Assembly: GCF_008329565.1 (NCBI RefSeq)
Contig: NZ_NPKT01000013.1
Location: 110,180-174,179, forward strand
DNA from: Mycolicibacterium sp. P1-5
GTDB taxonomy: Bacteria; Actinomycetota; Actinomycetes; Mycobacteriales; Mycobacteriaceae
Direction of reading: 5' to 3'
DNA: 64,000 bases
In this document: piece after piece, positions 34,658 through 43,726 of the stretch
Layout: the number at the start of each line of letters is the position of its first letter
Numbering within the stretch: position 1 is the first letter of the stretch
Notes under the pieces: model-generated
Told to the model about the DNA's origin: nothing
Database searches by the model: none
What the model saw: the letters and a program-made list of their open reading frames with translations, nothing else
Program-made: the position numbers and the translations under genes

Positions 34658-36508
34658 CTAACGGCGTGAGGGATCCGGTCGCGGGATAGCGGCCAGCAAC
34701 TTCTGCGTGTATTCGTGCCGCGGGTTGGCGAAGATGTCGTCGGCGTCGCCGTATTCGACCATCTTCCCGCGGTACATCACCACGATCCGCTGGGCCAGGT
34801 GCTTGACCACCGAGAGGTCGTGGGAGACGAACAGATACGACAGGTCGAATTCGCGCTGCAGATCGAGCAGCAGGTTGATGATGCCGGCCTGAATCGACAC
34901 ATCGAGCGCGGACACCGGTTCGTCGAGGGCGAGGATCTTCGGCTGCAGCGCCAACGCCCTGGCGATGCCGATCCGCTGCTTCTGACCGCCGGAGAATTCC
35001 CCGGGGTAGCGGCTGGCATCGGCGCGGCGCAGGCCGACGATCTCCAACAGCTCGGCGACACGCGTGTCGAGACTCTGCTTATCGAAACCGTTGGCGTGCA
35101 ATGGTTCACTCAACAGTTCGAAGACCGGAAGCCGGGGGTCCAGGGAGGCCACCGGGTCCTGGAACACCACCTGTAGATCTCGGCGCAGTTCCCGGCGCCG
35201 GGCGGGTGTCAGCGCGGCGACGTCATGGCCCAGCACCTCGATGGATCCGGACTGTGGTGTGGACAGATCGAGGATCTGGTGCAAGGTCGTCGACTTGCCG
35301 GAACCGGATTCACCGACGATGGCTAGCGTCTGCCCGCTGAGCAGATCGAAGCTGAGACCGTCGACGGCGCGGACTTCGCCGATGTGGCGGCGGAACACCA
35401 CGCCCTTGGTCAACCGGTATGTCTTGACCAGGTCCTGCACCTTGATGACCACCTCGCGCTGCGAGGTGGTCATGGCAGTCGGTGGCTGGGTGGTCACGCG
35501 AAAGATCTCCGCTGCGGTGCGGCCCGTGACGTGCTCGGTGCGGATACATGCCGCCAAGTGCTCCGGGGCTCCTGCGTCGACGGGAAGCAGCACCGGTTCT
35601 GCCGTGCGGCACTCCTCGACGGCGAGGGGGCAGCGCGGGGCGAACGGACATCCCGGCGGCAGGTCCACCAGCGAGGGCGGCGCGCCCGGAATCGGCACCA
35701 GCCGGGTGCCCTGCGGCGAGTCCAGCCGTGGGACGGAACCCAGTAGTCCTGCGGTATAAGGCATTCGGCGGTCGCGGTACAGCGCATCCACCGAGGCGAC
35801 CTCGACCGGGCGCCCGGCATACATCACCAGCGCCCGATCGGCGAACTCCGCGACCACCCCGAGGTCGTGGGTGATGATCAGCACGCCCGCACCGGTGACG
35901 TCGCGGGCGGTCTTCAGCACGTCGAGGATCTGGGCCTGCACCGTCACATCGAGTGCTGTTGTCGGCTCGTCACAGATCAACAGGTCCGGATCGTTGGCGA
36001 TCGCGATCGCGATCACCACGCGCTGGCGCTCACCGCCGGACAACTCGTGGGGGAAGGCGCGCGCCCGCCGCTCGGGCTGGGCGATGCCGACCAGATCGAG
36101 CAGGTCGACGGCCCGAGTCCGCGCGGCCTGCTTGCCGACATCGCGGTTGTGCACGGTGATGGCCTCGGCGATCTGGTCGCCGACGGTGTAAACCGGGGTC
36201 AGCGCCGACATCGGATCCTGGAATACCGTCCCGATGCGCCGGCCGCGGATCTTCGACATCTCGCCGTCGGACAACCCGAGCAGCTCCTGGCCGGCCAGCC
36301 GCACCGAGCCGGACACCGTGGCATACTCCGGCAGCAAGCCGATCACAGCCATGGCTGCCGCGGACTTGCCTGATCCGGATTCGCCGACCATCGCGACGAC
36401 CTCGCGGGGACGCACCTGATAGGTCAAGCCGCGTACCGCGGTCAGGTCATCGCCGTCGGTCGGGAAGCTGACGGCGAGATCGGTGACTTCGAGCAGGGCG
36501 TCGCTCAT
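34658..36508 (-). CDS. oppD: Oligopeptide ABC transporter ATPase, fused OppD-OppF
   Basis: A 616-residue protein holding two ABC ATPases in tandem. First: Walker A GESGSGKS (42-49) and signature LSGGERQR. Between them is the Cys-rich OppD segment (CPFAPRCPLAVEECR) that binds iron-sulfur in related transporters. Second: Walker A GESGSGKST and FSGGQKQRIGIARAL. One polypeptide replaces separate OppD and OppF, as in Rv1281c. Overlaps oppC by four bases. Confidence 0.94.
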   Translation of the reverse strand: MSDALLEVTDLAVSFPTDGDDLTAVRGLTYQVRPREVVAMVGESGSGKSAAAMAVIGLLPEYATVSGSVRLAGQELLGLSDGEMSKIRGRRIGTVFQDPMSALTPVYTVGDQIAEAITVHNRDVGKQAARTRAVDLLDLVGIAQPERRARAFPHELSGGERQRVVIAIAIANDPDLLICDEPTTALDVTVQAQILDVLKTARDVTGAGVLIITHDLGVVAEFADRALVMYAGRPVEVASVDALYRDRRMPYTAGLLGSVPRLDSPQGTRLVPIPGAPPSLVDLPPGCPFAPRCPLAVEECRTAEPVLLPVDAGAPEHLAACIRTEHVTGRTAAEIFRVTTQPPTAMTTSQREVVIKVQDLVKTYRLTKGVVFRRHIGEVRAVDGLSFDLLSGQTLAIVGESGSGKSTTLHQILDLSTPQSGSIEVLGHDVAALTPARRRELRRDLQVVFQDPVASLDPRLPVFELLSEPLHANGFDKQSLDTRVAELLEIVGLRRADASRYPGEFSGGQKQRIGIARALALQPKILALDEPVSALDVSIQAGIINLLLDLQREFDLSYLFVSHDLSVVKHLAQRIVVMYRGKMVEYGDADDIFANPRHEYTQKLLAAIPRPDPSRR

Positions 36509-37434
36509 GGCTTCTTTTGTTTCTTGCGGCCACGACGCAGGGTGGCACTACCGGGGTCCAGCGCATCACGCAGCCCGTCGCCGGTGAGGTTGGCGCACAC
36601 CAGGATCAGTACCAGCACGCCGGCGGGGAACAGGAACACCCACGGGAATGTCGTCGCCGATTTGGTGCCGTCGGCAATCAGCGTGCCGAGCGAGATATCG
36701 GGTGGCTGAATGCCGAAACCCAGGTAACTCAACCCGGTTTCGGCAAGGATCGCCACCGCTACGTTGAGCGCGGCGTCGATGATCAGGATCGAGGCGACGT
36801 TCGGGATGATATGGCGGGTGATGATGCGCCGGCTCGGCACGCCCATATACCTTGCCGCCTGGACGAATTCGCGCTCCCGTAGGCTCATCGTCAACCCGCG
36901 CACCATGCGAGAGCTCACCATCCAGCTGAACCCGGCGAGCAGCACGATCAGCAATATGACGTTGCTCGAGCCCTTGGTGACCGGTGTCAGGATCGCGATC
37001 AGGATGAACGACGGGACCACCAGCAGCAGGTCCACCACCCACATCAGCGTCCGGTCGCGCCACCCGCCGAAGTAACCGGCGATGGAGCCAACAGTGGCGG
37101 CGATCCCCGTCGAGATCACTGCCACGCATACGCCGATGAGCATCGACTTCTGCATACCGCGCAGAGTCTGGGCGAACAGGTCCTGGCCCAACGCGTTGGT
37201 CCCGAACCAGTGGTCGGTACTCGGCGGGTCTTGCAGCGCGTAGAAGTCGAGATCGGTGTAAGACCATGGCAACAGCGGGGGCAGGGCGTAACAGCCGACG
37301 AACATCACGGCCAGAATCACCAGTGACACCATCGCCGCCCGGTTGCGGGCGAAGCGGCGCAGCACCAGGGTGCGCCGCGAGGCGAACTCCTCGGGCTTCA
37401 GTCCCGAGCGCGCGGTGTCCGTCGTCTCCGTCAT
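36505..37434 (-). CDS. oppC: Oligopeptide ABC transporter permease OppC
   Basis: A 309-residue membrane protein with an N-terminal helix, a periplasmic loop (SYTDLDFYALQDPPSTDHWFG) and a five-helix permease core with the EAA-type loop (REREFVQAARYMGVPSRRII). It forms the channel with OppB. The ATG at 37434 overlaps the oppB stop (ATGA). Matches Rv1282c. Confidence 0.92.
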   Translation of the reverse strand: MTETTDTARSGLKPEEFASRRTLVLRRFARNRAAMVSLVILAVMFVGCYALPPLLPWSYTDLDFYALQDPPSTDHWFGTNALGQDLFAQTLRGMQKSMLIGVCVAVISTGIAATVGSIAGYFGGWRDRTLMWVVDLLLVVPSFILIAILTPVTKGSSNVILLIVLLAGFSWMVSSRMVRGLTMSLREREFVQAARYMGVPSRRIITRHIIPNVASILIIDAALNVAVAILAETGLSYLGFGIQPPDISLGTLIADGTKSATTFPWVFLFPAGVLVLILVCANLTGDGLRDALDPGSATLRRGRKKQKKP

Positions 37435-38420
37435 GTCACTCGCACCCGGGGATCGAGCATCGCGTAGATGACGTCGGAGAGCAGTCCGGCGAGCAACACC
37501 ACGGCACCGGAGAACACCGTGAGCGCCGCGACGATGTTGGTGTCCTGGGTCGCGATGCCCTGCACGGCCCACTCACCCATGCCGTGCCAACCGAAGATCT
37601 TCTCCACGAATACCGCTCCAGCCACCAAACCTGCCACCCCATAAGCGAACAGCGTGGCCATCGGGATCAGCGCGGTGCGCAGCCCGTGCTTGAACAAGGC
37701 CTTGCGCCGGGTGAGTCCCTTGGCCCGCGCGGTGCGGATGAAGTCTTGGCCCAGCACGTCGAGCATCGCATTGCGTTGGTAACGGCTGTAACCGGCGATC
37801 GCGCCGAGCGCGAGCGTGACCGATGGAAGAATCAAGTGCTGCAACCGGTCGACGAACTGATGCAGGAATGGTTCGCCACCGCCGGCCCCGCTGTCGGTTG
37901 ACGACTCGCCGATGTACTCGAAGATATGCACTCCCACAATGGAATTCACCCGGAGTGCGGCCAGGATCGCCAGGTTGGCGATCACGAATGTCGGTGTACT
38001 GATGACCAACAGCGACAGCAGAGTGATCACCCGGTCAGACAATCGATATTGCCGAATAGCGCCCCAGGCGCCGACCACAACCCCGATCACCGTGCCCAGC
38101 ACGGAGCCGATCACCAGCAGCCGCAGACTGACTCCGATGCGGCGCCACAGTTCGTCGGAGACCGGTTGACCGGTGACCGTCGTACCGAAATCGCCACGCA
38201 CCGCACCCGCCAACCAGTGGCCGTATCGCAGGGGGATCGGTTTGTCGAGATCGAGTTCGGCGGCCTTGGCATCGATGACAGCCTGCGGAGGGCGCGGATT
38301 GCGTTGCAGCAAGCTGTTCAACGGCGCGAACGTCAGCGACGTCAGCGAAAAGGTGAGGAATGACGCCAAGGCCAACAGCACCAGATAGTTGAGCAGCCGA
38401 CGCGCGAGGAATCGCGTCAT
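37431..38420 (-). CDS. oppB: Oligopeptide ABC transporter permease OppB
   Basis: A 329-residue permease: first helix after MTRFLARRLLNYL, a large loop containing LDLDKPIPLRYGHWLAGAV, and the EAA loop (GQDFIRTARAKGLTRRKAL). First gene of the oppBCDFA operon. The ATG at 38420 was preferred over longer forms because it gives the standard family N-terminus; the ribosome site is weak. Matches Rv1283c. Confidence 0.92.
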   Translation of the reverse strand: MTRFLARRLLNYLVLLALASFLTFSLTSLTFAPLNSLLQRNPRPPQAVIDAKAAELDLDKPIPLRYGHWLAGAVRGDFGTTVTGQPVSDELWRRIGVSLRLLVIGSVLGTVIGVVVGAWGAIRQYRLSDRVITLLSLLVISTPTFVIANLAILAALRVNSIVGVHIFEYIGESSTDSGAGGGEPFLHQFVDRLQHLILPSVTLALGAIAGYSRYQRNAMLDVLGQDFIRTARAKGLTRRKALFKHGLRTALIPMATLFAYGVAGLVAGAVFVEKIFGWHGMGEWAVQGIATQDTNIVAALTVFSGAVVLLAGLLSDVIYAMLDPRVRVT

Positions 38421-38538
38421 GGGCCGCTGCCCGGAGCAGGGTGCATGCAGCACAGGGTAGGAGATGCCGGGGCGAAACGACGGGAAGACTCGGACGCCGG
38501 CCGGGTTTAGCGCCGCGGACCAAGGGAAAGACTCAGAC

Positions 38539-38751
38539 GTGTACGTGAAGCAGCTCACACATCGGCTGGTGCCGGCCGCGCTCGTCGCAGTAATGGTCCC
38601 GATGCTGGCGGCATGCCAGGACAAGGGAACCAGCGTCGACCCGACGACGACCAGTCCCACGCCTACGACGGTGCAGACCTCGCCACCGAACCTGCCGAGT
38701 TCGTCGGTTGCGTCGGCCAGCCCGCAGGCCCCGGCCCCGGGGCCGAGTTAG
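38539..38751 (+). CDS. Small lipoprotein
   Basis: A 70-residue predicted lipoprotein: basic N-terminus, hydrophobic stretch, lipobox LAAC (C26), then a Thr/Ser/Pro-rich tail with no globular domain. AAGGGAAAG lies seven bases before the GTG at 38539; GTG 38545 is an alternative. Divergent from oppB. The tail resembles a disordered cell-wall spacer. Function unknown. Confidence 0.6.
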   Translation: MYVKQLTHRLVPAALVAVMVPMLAACQDKGTSVDPTTTSPTPTTVQTSPPNLPSSSVASASPQAPAPGPS

Positions 38752-38856
38752 ACGCGGCGGAGGTTTGGGCTCACAGCTCCCGGCTACCCATCTGTCAGCG
38801 GACTGACAGCGGAGTCGGTCTGTGGAACTGGTCCGAGACCGATTGGAAGTGTCGAG

Positions 38857-39102
38857 ATGTCGAACATCAAAACACTGTCCGCCGTGGTCGGCGGCAGTGC
38901 AATCGTGGCCATGGGGGGATTGGGGATCGCGGTCACCGAGCAGGGTAGCGGGATGATCGTGTCCGACCCAGGCACGTTCACCTCGCCCGTGACCTCGTCG
39001 ATGACGACGGGGGAGACGTCGAAGTCCACCACGGTGGAACCGACTCAGTCGCCGGCGTCCGCGTCGCCGCCGGTCACAGCGACCACTCCCGAGGCTCCGT
39101 AG
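38857..39102 (+). CDS. Small secreted Ser/Thr/Pro-rich protein
   Basis: An 81-residue protein with an N-terminal hydrophobic signal (SAVVGGSAIVAMGGLGIAV) and a disordered Ser/Thr/Pro tail. It is similar in design to the small lipoprotein just upstream but lacks a lipobox cysteine. Function unknown. A 53-bp palindromic repeat begins three bases after its stop. Confidence 0.55.
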   Translation: MSNIKTLSAVVGGSAIVAMGGLGIAVTEQGSGMIVSDPGTFTSPVTSSMTTGETSKSTTVEPTQSPASASPPVTATTPEAP

Positions 39103-39105
39103 TAA

Positions 39106-39158
39106 GCGAGTTCGGCGCGTTTCCGTTCGCCCAGCGGCGGTATGCGCGCCGAAATCGC
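39106..39158. repeat. 53-bp palindromic repeat, copy 2
   Basis: Arms at 39106-39119 and 39145-39158 are reverse complements at 13 of 14 positions. It is the inverted counterpart of 31541-31593 (about 85% identity over the same length). It lies between a small secreted-protein gene and the cysD promoter, ending 17 bp before the -35 box. Confidence 0.7.
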
Positions 39159-39175
39159 AGGGACGCGCTCAACCC

Positions 39176-39204
39176 TTGACTTGAGCCGTCCCGCTGGCTA
39201 GATT
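39176..39204 (+). promoter_or_regulatory. Housekeeping-type promoter of the cys operon
   Basis: TTGACT at 39176-39181 and TAGATT at 39199-39204 are separated by 17 bp, close to the SigA consensus and rare in clarity for this window. The predicted 5' leader is about 45 nt and AT-richer than its surroundings. It contains an inverted pair TGGT (39225-39228) and ACCA (39236-39239), a possible regulator site, and an ACGAGG ribosome site. Confidence 0.75.
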
Positions 39205-39255
39205 CCGGGTTAGCTTTGTAATTATGGTCAAACCTACCAACTTTACGAGGAAACC

Positions 39256-40185
39256 ATGGCGAGTCCGGTCATCGAAAGTCCCACACCGGGGCAGTACGAG
39301 CTGAGCCATCTTCGGTCGCTCGAGGCCGAGGCAATTCACATCATCCGCGAGGTCGCCGCCGAGTTCGAACGACCGGTGCTGTTGTTCTCGGGCGGCAAGG
39401 ACTCGATCGTGATGTTGCACCTGGCGATCAAGGCGTTCGCTCCCGGGCGGGTGCCGTTCCCGGTGATGCACGTCGACACCGGTCACAACTTCGAAGAGGT
39501 GATCGCCACCCGCGACGAGCTGGTCGAGCGGCACGGCGTGCGCCTGGTGGTTGCCAGCGTCGAGGACGACATCGCGGCAGGCCGGGTCGTCGACAACGGC
39601 CCGTCGCGCAACCCGCTGCAGACCGTCACGCTGCTGCGGGGCATCCGGGAGAACAAGTTCGACGCCGCGTTCGGCGGTGCCCGGCGTGACGAGGAGAAGG
39701 CCCGGGCCAAGGAGCGGGTCTTCAGCTTCCGCGACGAGTTCGGCCAGTGGGATCCGAAGGCGCAGCGCCCCGAGCTGTGGAACCTCTACAACGGACGCCA
39801 CCGCAAGGGTGAGCACATCCGCGTCTTCCCGCTGTCCAACTGGACCGAGTACGACATCTGGGCCTACATCGGTGCCGAGGAGATCACCCTGCCGGGCATC
39901 TACTACGCGCACCCAAGGCAGGTGTTCTCCCGCGATGGGATGCTGTTGGCCGTCCACAAGTTCCTGCAGCCCGCGCCCGACGAGAAGGTGTTCGAGACGT
40001 CGGTGCGGTTCCGCACCGTCGGCGACGTGACGTGCACCGGCTGCGTGGAGTCCACCGCGTCCACTGTCGAGGAAGTGATCGCCGAGACTGCTCTGTCGCG
40101 ACTGACCGAGCGCGGCGCCACCCGAGCCGACGACCGTATCTCTGAAGCCGGCATGGAAGACCGCAAGCGGGAAGGCTACTTCTGA
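39256..40185 (+). CDS. cysD: Sulfate adenylyltransferase subunit 2 (CysD)
   Basis: A 309-residue PP-loop ATP pyrophosphatase: SGGKDS at 45-50, then HVDTGHNFEEVI, and the C-terminal segment RFRTVGDVTCTGCVES of CysD. With CysN it makes adenosine 5'-phosphosulfate from ATP and sulfate. First gene of a four-gene sulfate activation operon; stop overlaps the cysN start by one base. Preceded by a strong promoter. Matches Rv1285. Confidence 0.96.
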   Translation: MASPVIESPTPGQYELSHLRSLEAEAIHIIREVAAEFERPVLLFSGGKDSIVMLHLAIKAFAPGRVPFPVMHVDTGHNFEEVIATRDELVERHGVRLVVASVEDDIAAGRVVDNGPSRNPLQTVTLLRGIRENKFDAAFGGARRDEEKARAKERVFSFRDEFGQWDPKAQRPELWNLYNGRHRKGEHIRVFPLSNWTEYDIWAYIGAEEITLPGIYYAHPRQVFSRDGMLLAVHKFLQPAPDEKVFETSVRFRTVGDVTCTGCVESTASTVEEVIAETALSRLTERGATRADDRISEAGMEDRKREGYF

Positions 40186-42074
40186 TGACTGAAACCAAAT
40201 CGCGGGTCGCTTCGCTCCTGCCCTCCGGATCGTTGTTGAGGATTGCCACCGCGGGTTCGGTCGACGATGGCAAGTCGACGCTGATCGGCCGGTTGCTCTA
40301 TGACTCCAAAGCCGTGATGGAAGACCAGCTGGAGGCTGTCGAGCGGACGTCGAGGGAACGCGGCAACGACTACACCGACCTCGCCCTGGTCACCGACGGT
40401 CTGCGCTCTGAGCGCGAGCAAGGCATCACCATCGACGTCGCGTACCGTTATTTCGCCACGGCCAAGCGGAAATTCATCATCGCCGACACGCCGGGGCACA
40501 TCCAGTACACCCGCAACATGGTCACCGGGACCTCGACCGCGCAGCTGGCGATCGTTCTCGTCGACGCGCGGCACGGTCTGCTCGAGCAGTCGCGCCGGCA
40601 TGCGTTTCTGGCGTCACTGCTCGGCGTTCAGCACGTAGTCCTGGCAGTCAACAAGATGGACCTGATCGACTGGGACCGTGAACGATTCGAGTGGATCCGC
40701 GAGGAGTTCCACGCCTTCGCCGCCCGCCTGGACATCCACGACGTCACCACCATCCCGCTGTCGGCGCTCAACGGCGACAACGTGGTGACCAAGTCGGACA
40801 AGGCACCGTGGTACGACGGTCCACCGCTGCTGAGTCACCTCGAAGACGTCTACATCGCCGGTGACCGGAACCTGGTCGACGTGCGATTCCCGGTGCAGTA
40901 CGTGATCCGCCCGCAGACCGTCGAACACGCCGACCATCGCAGCTACGCGGGGACCGTCGCGAGCGGTGTGATGCGCCCCGGCGACGAAATCGTCGTGCTG
41001 CCCAGTGGTAAAACCAGTCGTATCACCGTGATCGACGGCCCAACCGGCCCCGTCGATGAGGCGTTTCCGCCGATGGCGGTGTCGGTCAGCCTCGCCGACG
41101 ATATCGACGTCTCGCGCGGCGACCTGCTCGCGCGTCCGCAGAATCAACCAATCGCCACAAGAGAATTCGACGCCACCGTGTGCTGGATGGCTGACGAGTC
41201 CGCCCTGGAACCCGGACGCGACTACATCATCAAGCACACCACCCGCACGACGCGGGCCCGGGTCAGCGCTCTGGACTATCGCCTGGACGTCAACACCCTG
41301 CACCGGGACAAGAGCGCAACGGCGTTGAAGCTCAACGAACTCGGCCGGGTTACCCTGCGCACCCAGGCGCCGCTGCTGCTAGACGAGTACTCCCGCAACG
41401 CCGCCACCGGATCGTTCATCCTGATCGACCCCGACAACAACGTGACCGTCGCCGCGGGCATGGTTCGCGACACCGCGCCGGCAGCGGCTCGGACCGCCTC
41501 GCCGAATACCGTGCGCCACCAGTCCTTGGTGACCACGGGTGACCGGCTGACGAAGGGCCGCACACTGTGGTTCACCGGCCTGTCGGGCTCCGGCAAGTCA
41601 TCGATCGCGGTGCTGGTGGAACAGAAGCTGCTCGAACATGGTTGCCCCGCCTACATTCTCGACGGAGACAACTTGCGGCACGGACTCAACGCCGACCTCG
41701 GCTTCTCGATGGCAGACCGCGCGGAGAATTTGCGCCGGCTGGCCCACATCGCCACTTTGATGGCCGATGCCGGGTTGACGATTCTGGTGCCGGCCATCAG
41801 TCCCCTTGAAGAACACCGGGAATTGGCTCGTAAGGTGCACGTCGACCAGGGGGTGGAGTTCTTCGAGATCTTCGTCGATACTCCGCTGGAGGACTGCGAG
41901 CGCCGTGATCCCAAGGGGCTGTACGCGAAGGCTCGCGCGGGGGAGATCACCCACTTCACCGGGATCGACAGTCCCTATCAACGGCCGAAGAACCCGGATC
42001 TGCGGCTGACCCCCGAGCGTGAGTGCGACGAGCTGGCCCAGCAGGTCATCGACCTGTTGGAAGTTCCGCAGTGA
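40185..42074 (+). CDS. cysNC: Bifunctional sulfate adenylyltransferase subunit 1 / APS kinase (CysNC)
   Basis: A 629-residue fusion. Residues 1 to about 430 are the EF-Tu-like GTPase CysN (P-loop GSVDDGKST 24-32, DTPGH, NKMDL). From about 455 follows APS kinase CysC (P-loop GLSGSGKSS 465-473, DGDNLRHGLNADLGFS). GTP hydrolysis drives APS formation and the kinase makes PAPS for reduction and sulfolipids. Matches Rv1286. Overlaps cysD and cysQ. Confidence 0.96.
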   Translation: MTETKSRVASLLPSGSLLRIATAGSVDDGKSTLIGRLLYDSKAVMEDQLEAVERTSRERGNDYTDLALVTDGLRSEREQGITIDVAYRYFATAKRKFIIADTPGHIQYTRNMVTGTSTAQLAIVLVDARHGLLEQSRRHAFLASLLGVQHVVLAVNKMDLIDWDRERFEWIREEFHAFAARLDIHDVTTIPLSALNGDNVVTKSDKAPWYDGPPLLSHLEDVYIAGDRNLVDVRFPVQYVIRPQTVEHADHRSYAGTVASGVMRPGDEIVVLPSGKTSRITVIDGPTGPVDEAFPPMAVSVSLADDIDVSRGDLLARPQNQPIATREFDATVCWMADESALEPGRDYIIKHTTRTTRARVSALDYRLDVNTLHRDKSATALKLNELGRVTLRTQAPLLLDEYSRNAATGSFILIDPDNNVTVAAGMVRDTAPAAARTASPNTVRHQSLVTTGDRLTKGRTLWFTGLSGSGKSSIAVLVEQKLLEHGCPAYILDGDNLRHGLNADLGFSMADRAENLRRLAHIATLMADAGLTILVPAISPLEEHRELARKVHVDQGVEFFEIFVDTPLEDCERRDPKGLYAKARAGEITHFTGIDSPYQRPKNPDLRLTPERECDELAQQVIDLLEVPQ

Positions 42075-42799
42075 CCGACCACGACCTGGCGGCCGAGCTG
42101 GCGACCCAGGCCGGCAAGCTGCTGCTCGGCGTACGCGCAGAGCTGGCCGGCGCCTCAGGTGCTGAGCGAAAAGCCGCGGGCGACAAACGATCCCACGAGT
42201 ATCTGATGGAGGCGCTGGCCGAGGCGCGGCCGGCGGACGCGGTACTTTCCGAAGAAGGCGCCGACGATCCGATCCGGCTGCGAAGCACGCGGGTGTGGAT
42301 CGTGGACCCGCTCGACGGGACCCGGGAATTCTCTGAACTCGACCGTGACGACTGGGCCGTGCACGTGGCGCTCTGGCAGGACGGCGAGCTGATCGCCGGT
42401 GCGGTTGCGCTGCCTGCGCAGGGCGTCACCTTGGCCACCCCGACGGTCGCGGCACCGCCACCGGCGCCCGCTGTGCCGCGGATCGTGGTTTCACGGACCC
42501 GACCTCCAGCCGTGGCGCTGCAGGTCCGCGACGCGCTGGGCGGTGTACTGGTCGAGATGGGTTCTGCCGGAGCCAAAGTCGCCGCCGTGGTACAGGGCCG
42601 TGCAGATGTCTACGTGCACGCGGGCGGTCAATATGAGTGGGATTCGGCGGCCCCGGTGGCTGTAGCCCGGGCCGCCGGGCTGCATACGTCCCGCATCGAC
42701 GGCTCCCCGCTGCAGTACAACCGGCCCGACCCGCTGCTGCCCGATGTCGTGGTGTGCCGCCCCGAATTGGCCGAGGCGGTGCTGGCCGCGACGCAGTAG
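42071..42799 (+). CDS. cysQ: 3'-phosphoadenosine 5'-phosphate phosphatase (CysQ)
   Basis: A 242-residue inositol-monophosphatase-fold enzyme: E61-E62 in LSEEGADD and the metal motif DPLDGTREF (79-87). It recycles PAP and can regulate PAPS levels. The GTG overlaps the cysNC stop (GTGA), so it is translated with the sulfate-activating enzymes. In M. tuberculosis the characterised CysQ (Rv2131c) is encoded elsewhere, so the operon membership is notable. Confidence 0.9.
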   Translation: MTDHDLAAELATQAGKLLLGVRAELAGASGAERKAAGDKRSHEYLMEALAEARPADAVLSEEGADDPIRLRSTRVWIVDPLDGTREFSELDRDDWAVHVALWQDGELIAGAVALPAQGVTLATPTVAAPPPAPAVPRIVVSRTRPPAVALQVRDALGGVLVEMGSAGAKVAAVVQGRADVYVHAGGQYEWDSAAPVAVARAAGLHTSRIDGSPLQYNRPDPLLPDVVVCRPELAEAVLAATQ

Positions 42800-42802
42800 C
42801 GT
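42797..42802 (+). promoter_or_regulatory. -10 element overlapping the cysQ stop
   Basis: TAGCGT at 42797-42802 ends six bases before the GTG of the isochorismatase-like gene; its first three bases are the cysQ stop codon. It fits an internal leaderless promoter. Confidence 0.45.
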
Positions 42803-42808
42803 TGCGTC

Positions 42809-43408
42809 GTGACTGAACTCAACACCCTTCGCGGGCTCGCGGGCCTTCCGCTGGACCCACCGAGCCTGGCCACCTCGACTCTGATTCTGGTCGACTGCCA
42901 GAACACGTACACACAGGGCGTGATGGAGCTCGACGGTGTGCAGGCCGCGCTCGACGAGGCGGCTGCGCTACTGGATCGTGCCCGTACGGCCGGGATTCCG
43001 GTGATTCACATCCAGCACGACGACGGCCCCGGGTCGCTGTACGACGTCAGCGGCGAGAGCGGTGCGATCGTGTCCCGGGTCGCGCCACGCGACGGCGAGC
43101 CGGTCGTGGTCAAGAACTACCCGAACTCGTTCGTGCACACCGAGCTGGAAGAACGGCTAAAATCGGTCGGCGCGCGAAGCCTGATCATCGGCGGATTCAT
43201 GACGCATATGTGTGTGAATTCCACCGCACGAGGTGCGTTCAACCTCGGCTACGCGCCCACTGTGGTGGCCGCCGCAACCGCGACGAGGTCGTTGCCAGGT
43301 GTCGACAGCGGCGACGTGCCTGCGGCAATACTGCAGGCGGCAAGCCTAGCTGCTCTAAAGGATTTGTTCGCTGTCGTGGTGCCCGGAGGGCGAGCCATCC
43401 CGGACTGA
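42809..43408 (+). CDS. Isochorismatase-like cysteine hydrolase
   Basis: A 199-residue cysteine hydrolase of the isochorismatase family with the full triad: D29 (LVDCQ), K102 (VKNYPNSF) and C135 (MTHMCVNSTARGAF). The substrate is probably an amide or N-carbamoyl compound, not isochorismate in particular. It lies ten bases after cysQ and may be read from the cys operon as well as from its own leaderless promoter. Confidence 0.9.
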   Translation: MTELNTLRGLAGLPLDPPSLATSTLILVDCQNTYTQGVMELDGVQAALDEAAALLDRARTAGIPVIHIQHDDGPGSLYDVSGESGAIVSRVAPRDGEPVVVKNYPNSFVHTELEERLKSVGARSLIIGGFMTHMCVNSTARGAFNLGYAPTVVAAATATRSLPGVDSGDVPAAILQAASLAALKDLFAVVVPGGRAIPD

Positions 43409-43427
43409 CGGCGTCCCTGGGATCGGT

Positions 43428-43682
43428 ACCTGAGAAGCTGGGCCCCCAAACCTGAGAAAACCGCGTCCCGGTCAGGGGTCCGCGAAGCGGTGATCCGCAG
43501 CAAATATGCGTCCGGGCGAACGAAGGGATATTTGCTGAGCTTCTCAGGTGGAGGTATTCCCCCACGTCATGCTGGCTATCACTGCCCAGCTGGACTTCAC
43601 CGGAGAAAATTTTAACTGATGCGTTAGAAACTATTTTCAGCAAAACCGTCAATTTCTGGTTTCTCTCAGGTTTTTCTCAGGT
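43428..43682. promoter_or_regulatory. Multiple TCTCAGGT boxes and a hairpin upstream of a secreted-protein gene
   Basis: This 318-bp gap holds five exact copies of TCTCAGGT. Two are on the minus strand (43428-43435 and 43450-43457, 22 bp apart); three are on the plus strand (43542-43549, 43664-43671, 43675-43682). The last two are 11 bp apart, one helical turn, leaving a 3-bp spacer. Two 8-bp direct repeats in 19 bp is the published layout of the mycobacterial MprA box; I cannot confirm the sequence match. A perfect 10-bp inverted repeat lies at 43498-43507 and 43528-43537. The segment after 43600 is clearly AT-richer than the neighbourhood. Confidence 0.6.
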
Positions 43683-43726
43683 ACCTTCAGCACTGTCAGT
43701 GTTGACCCAGCCCGGGAGGGATTGAA

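Noticed and set aside
39205..39255. Possible riboswitch in the cysD leader.
   Set aside because: The leader is only about 45 nt and shows no multi-helix structure; only a short TGGT/ACCA inverted pair is visible.
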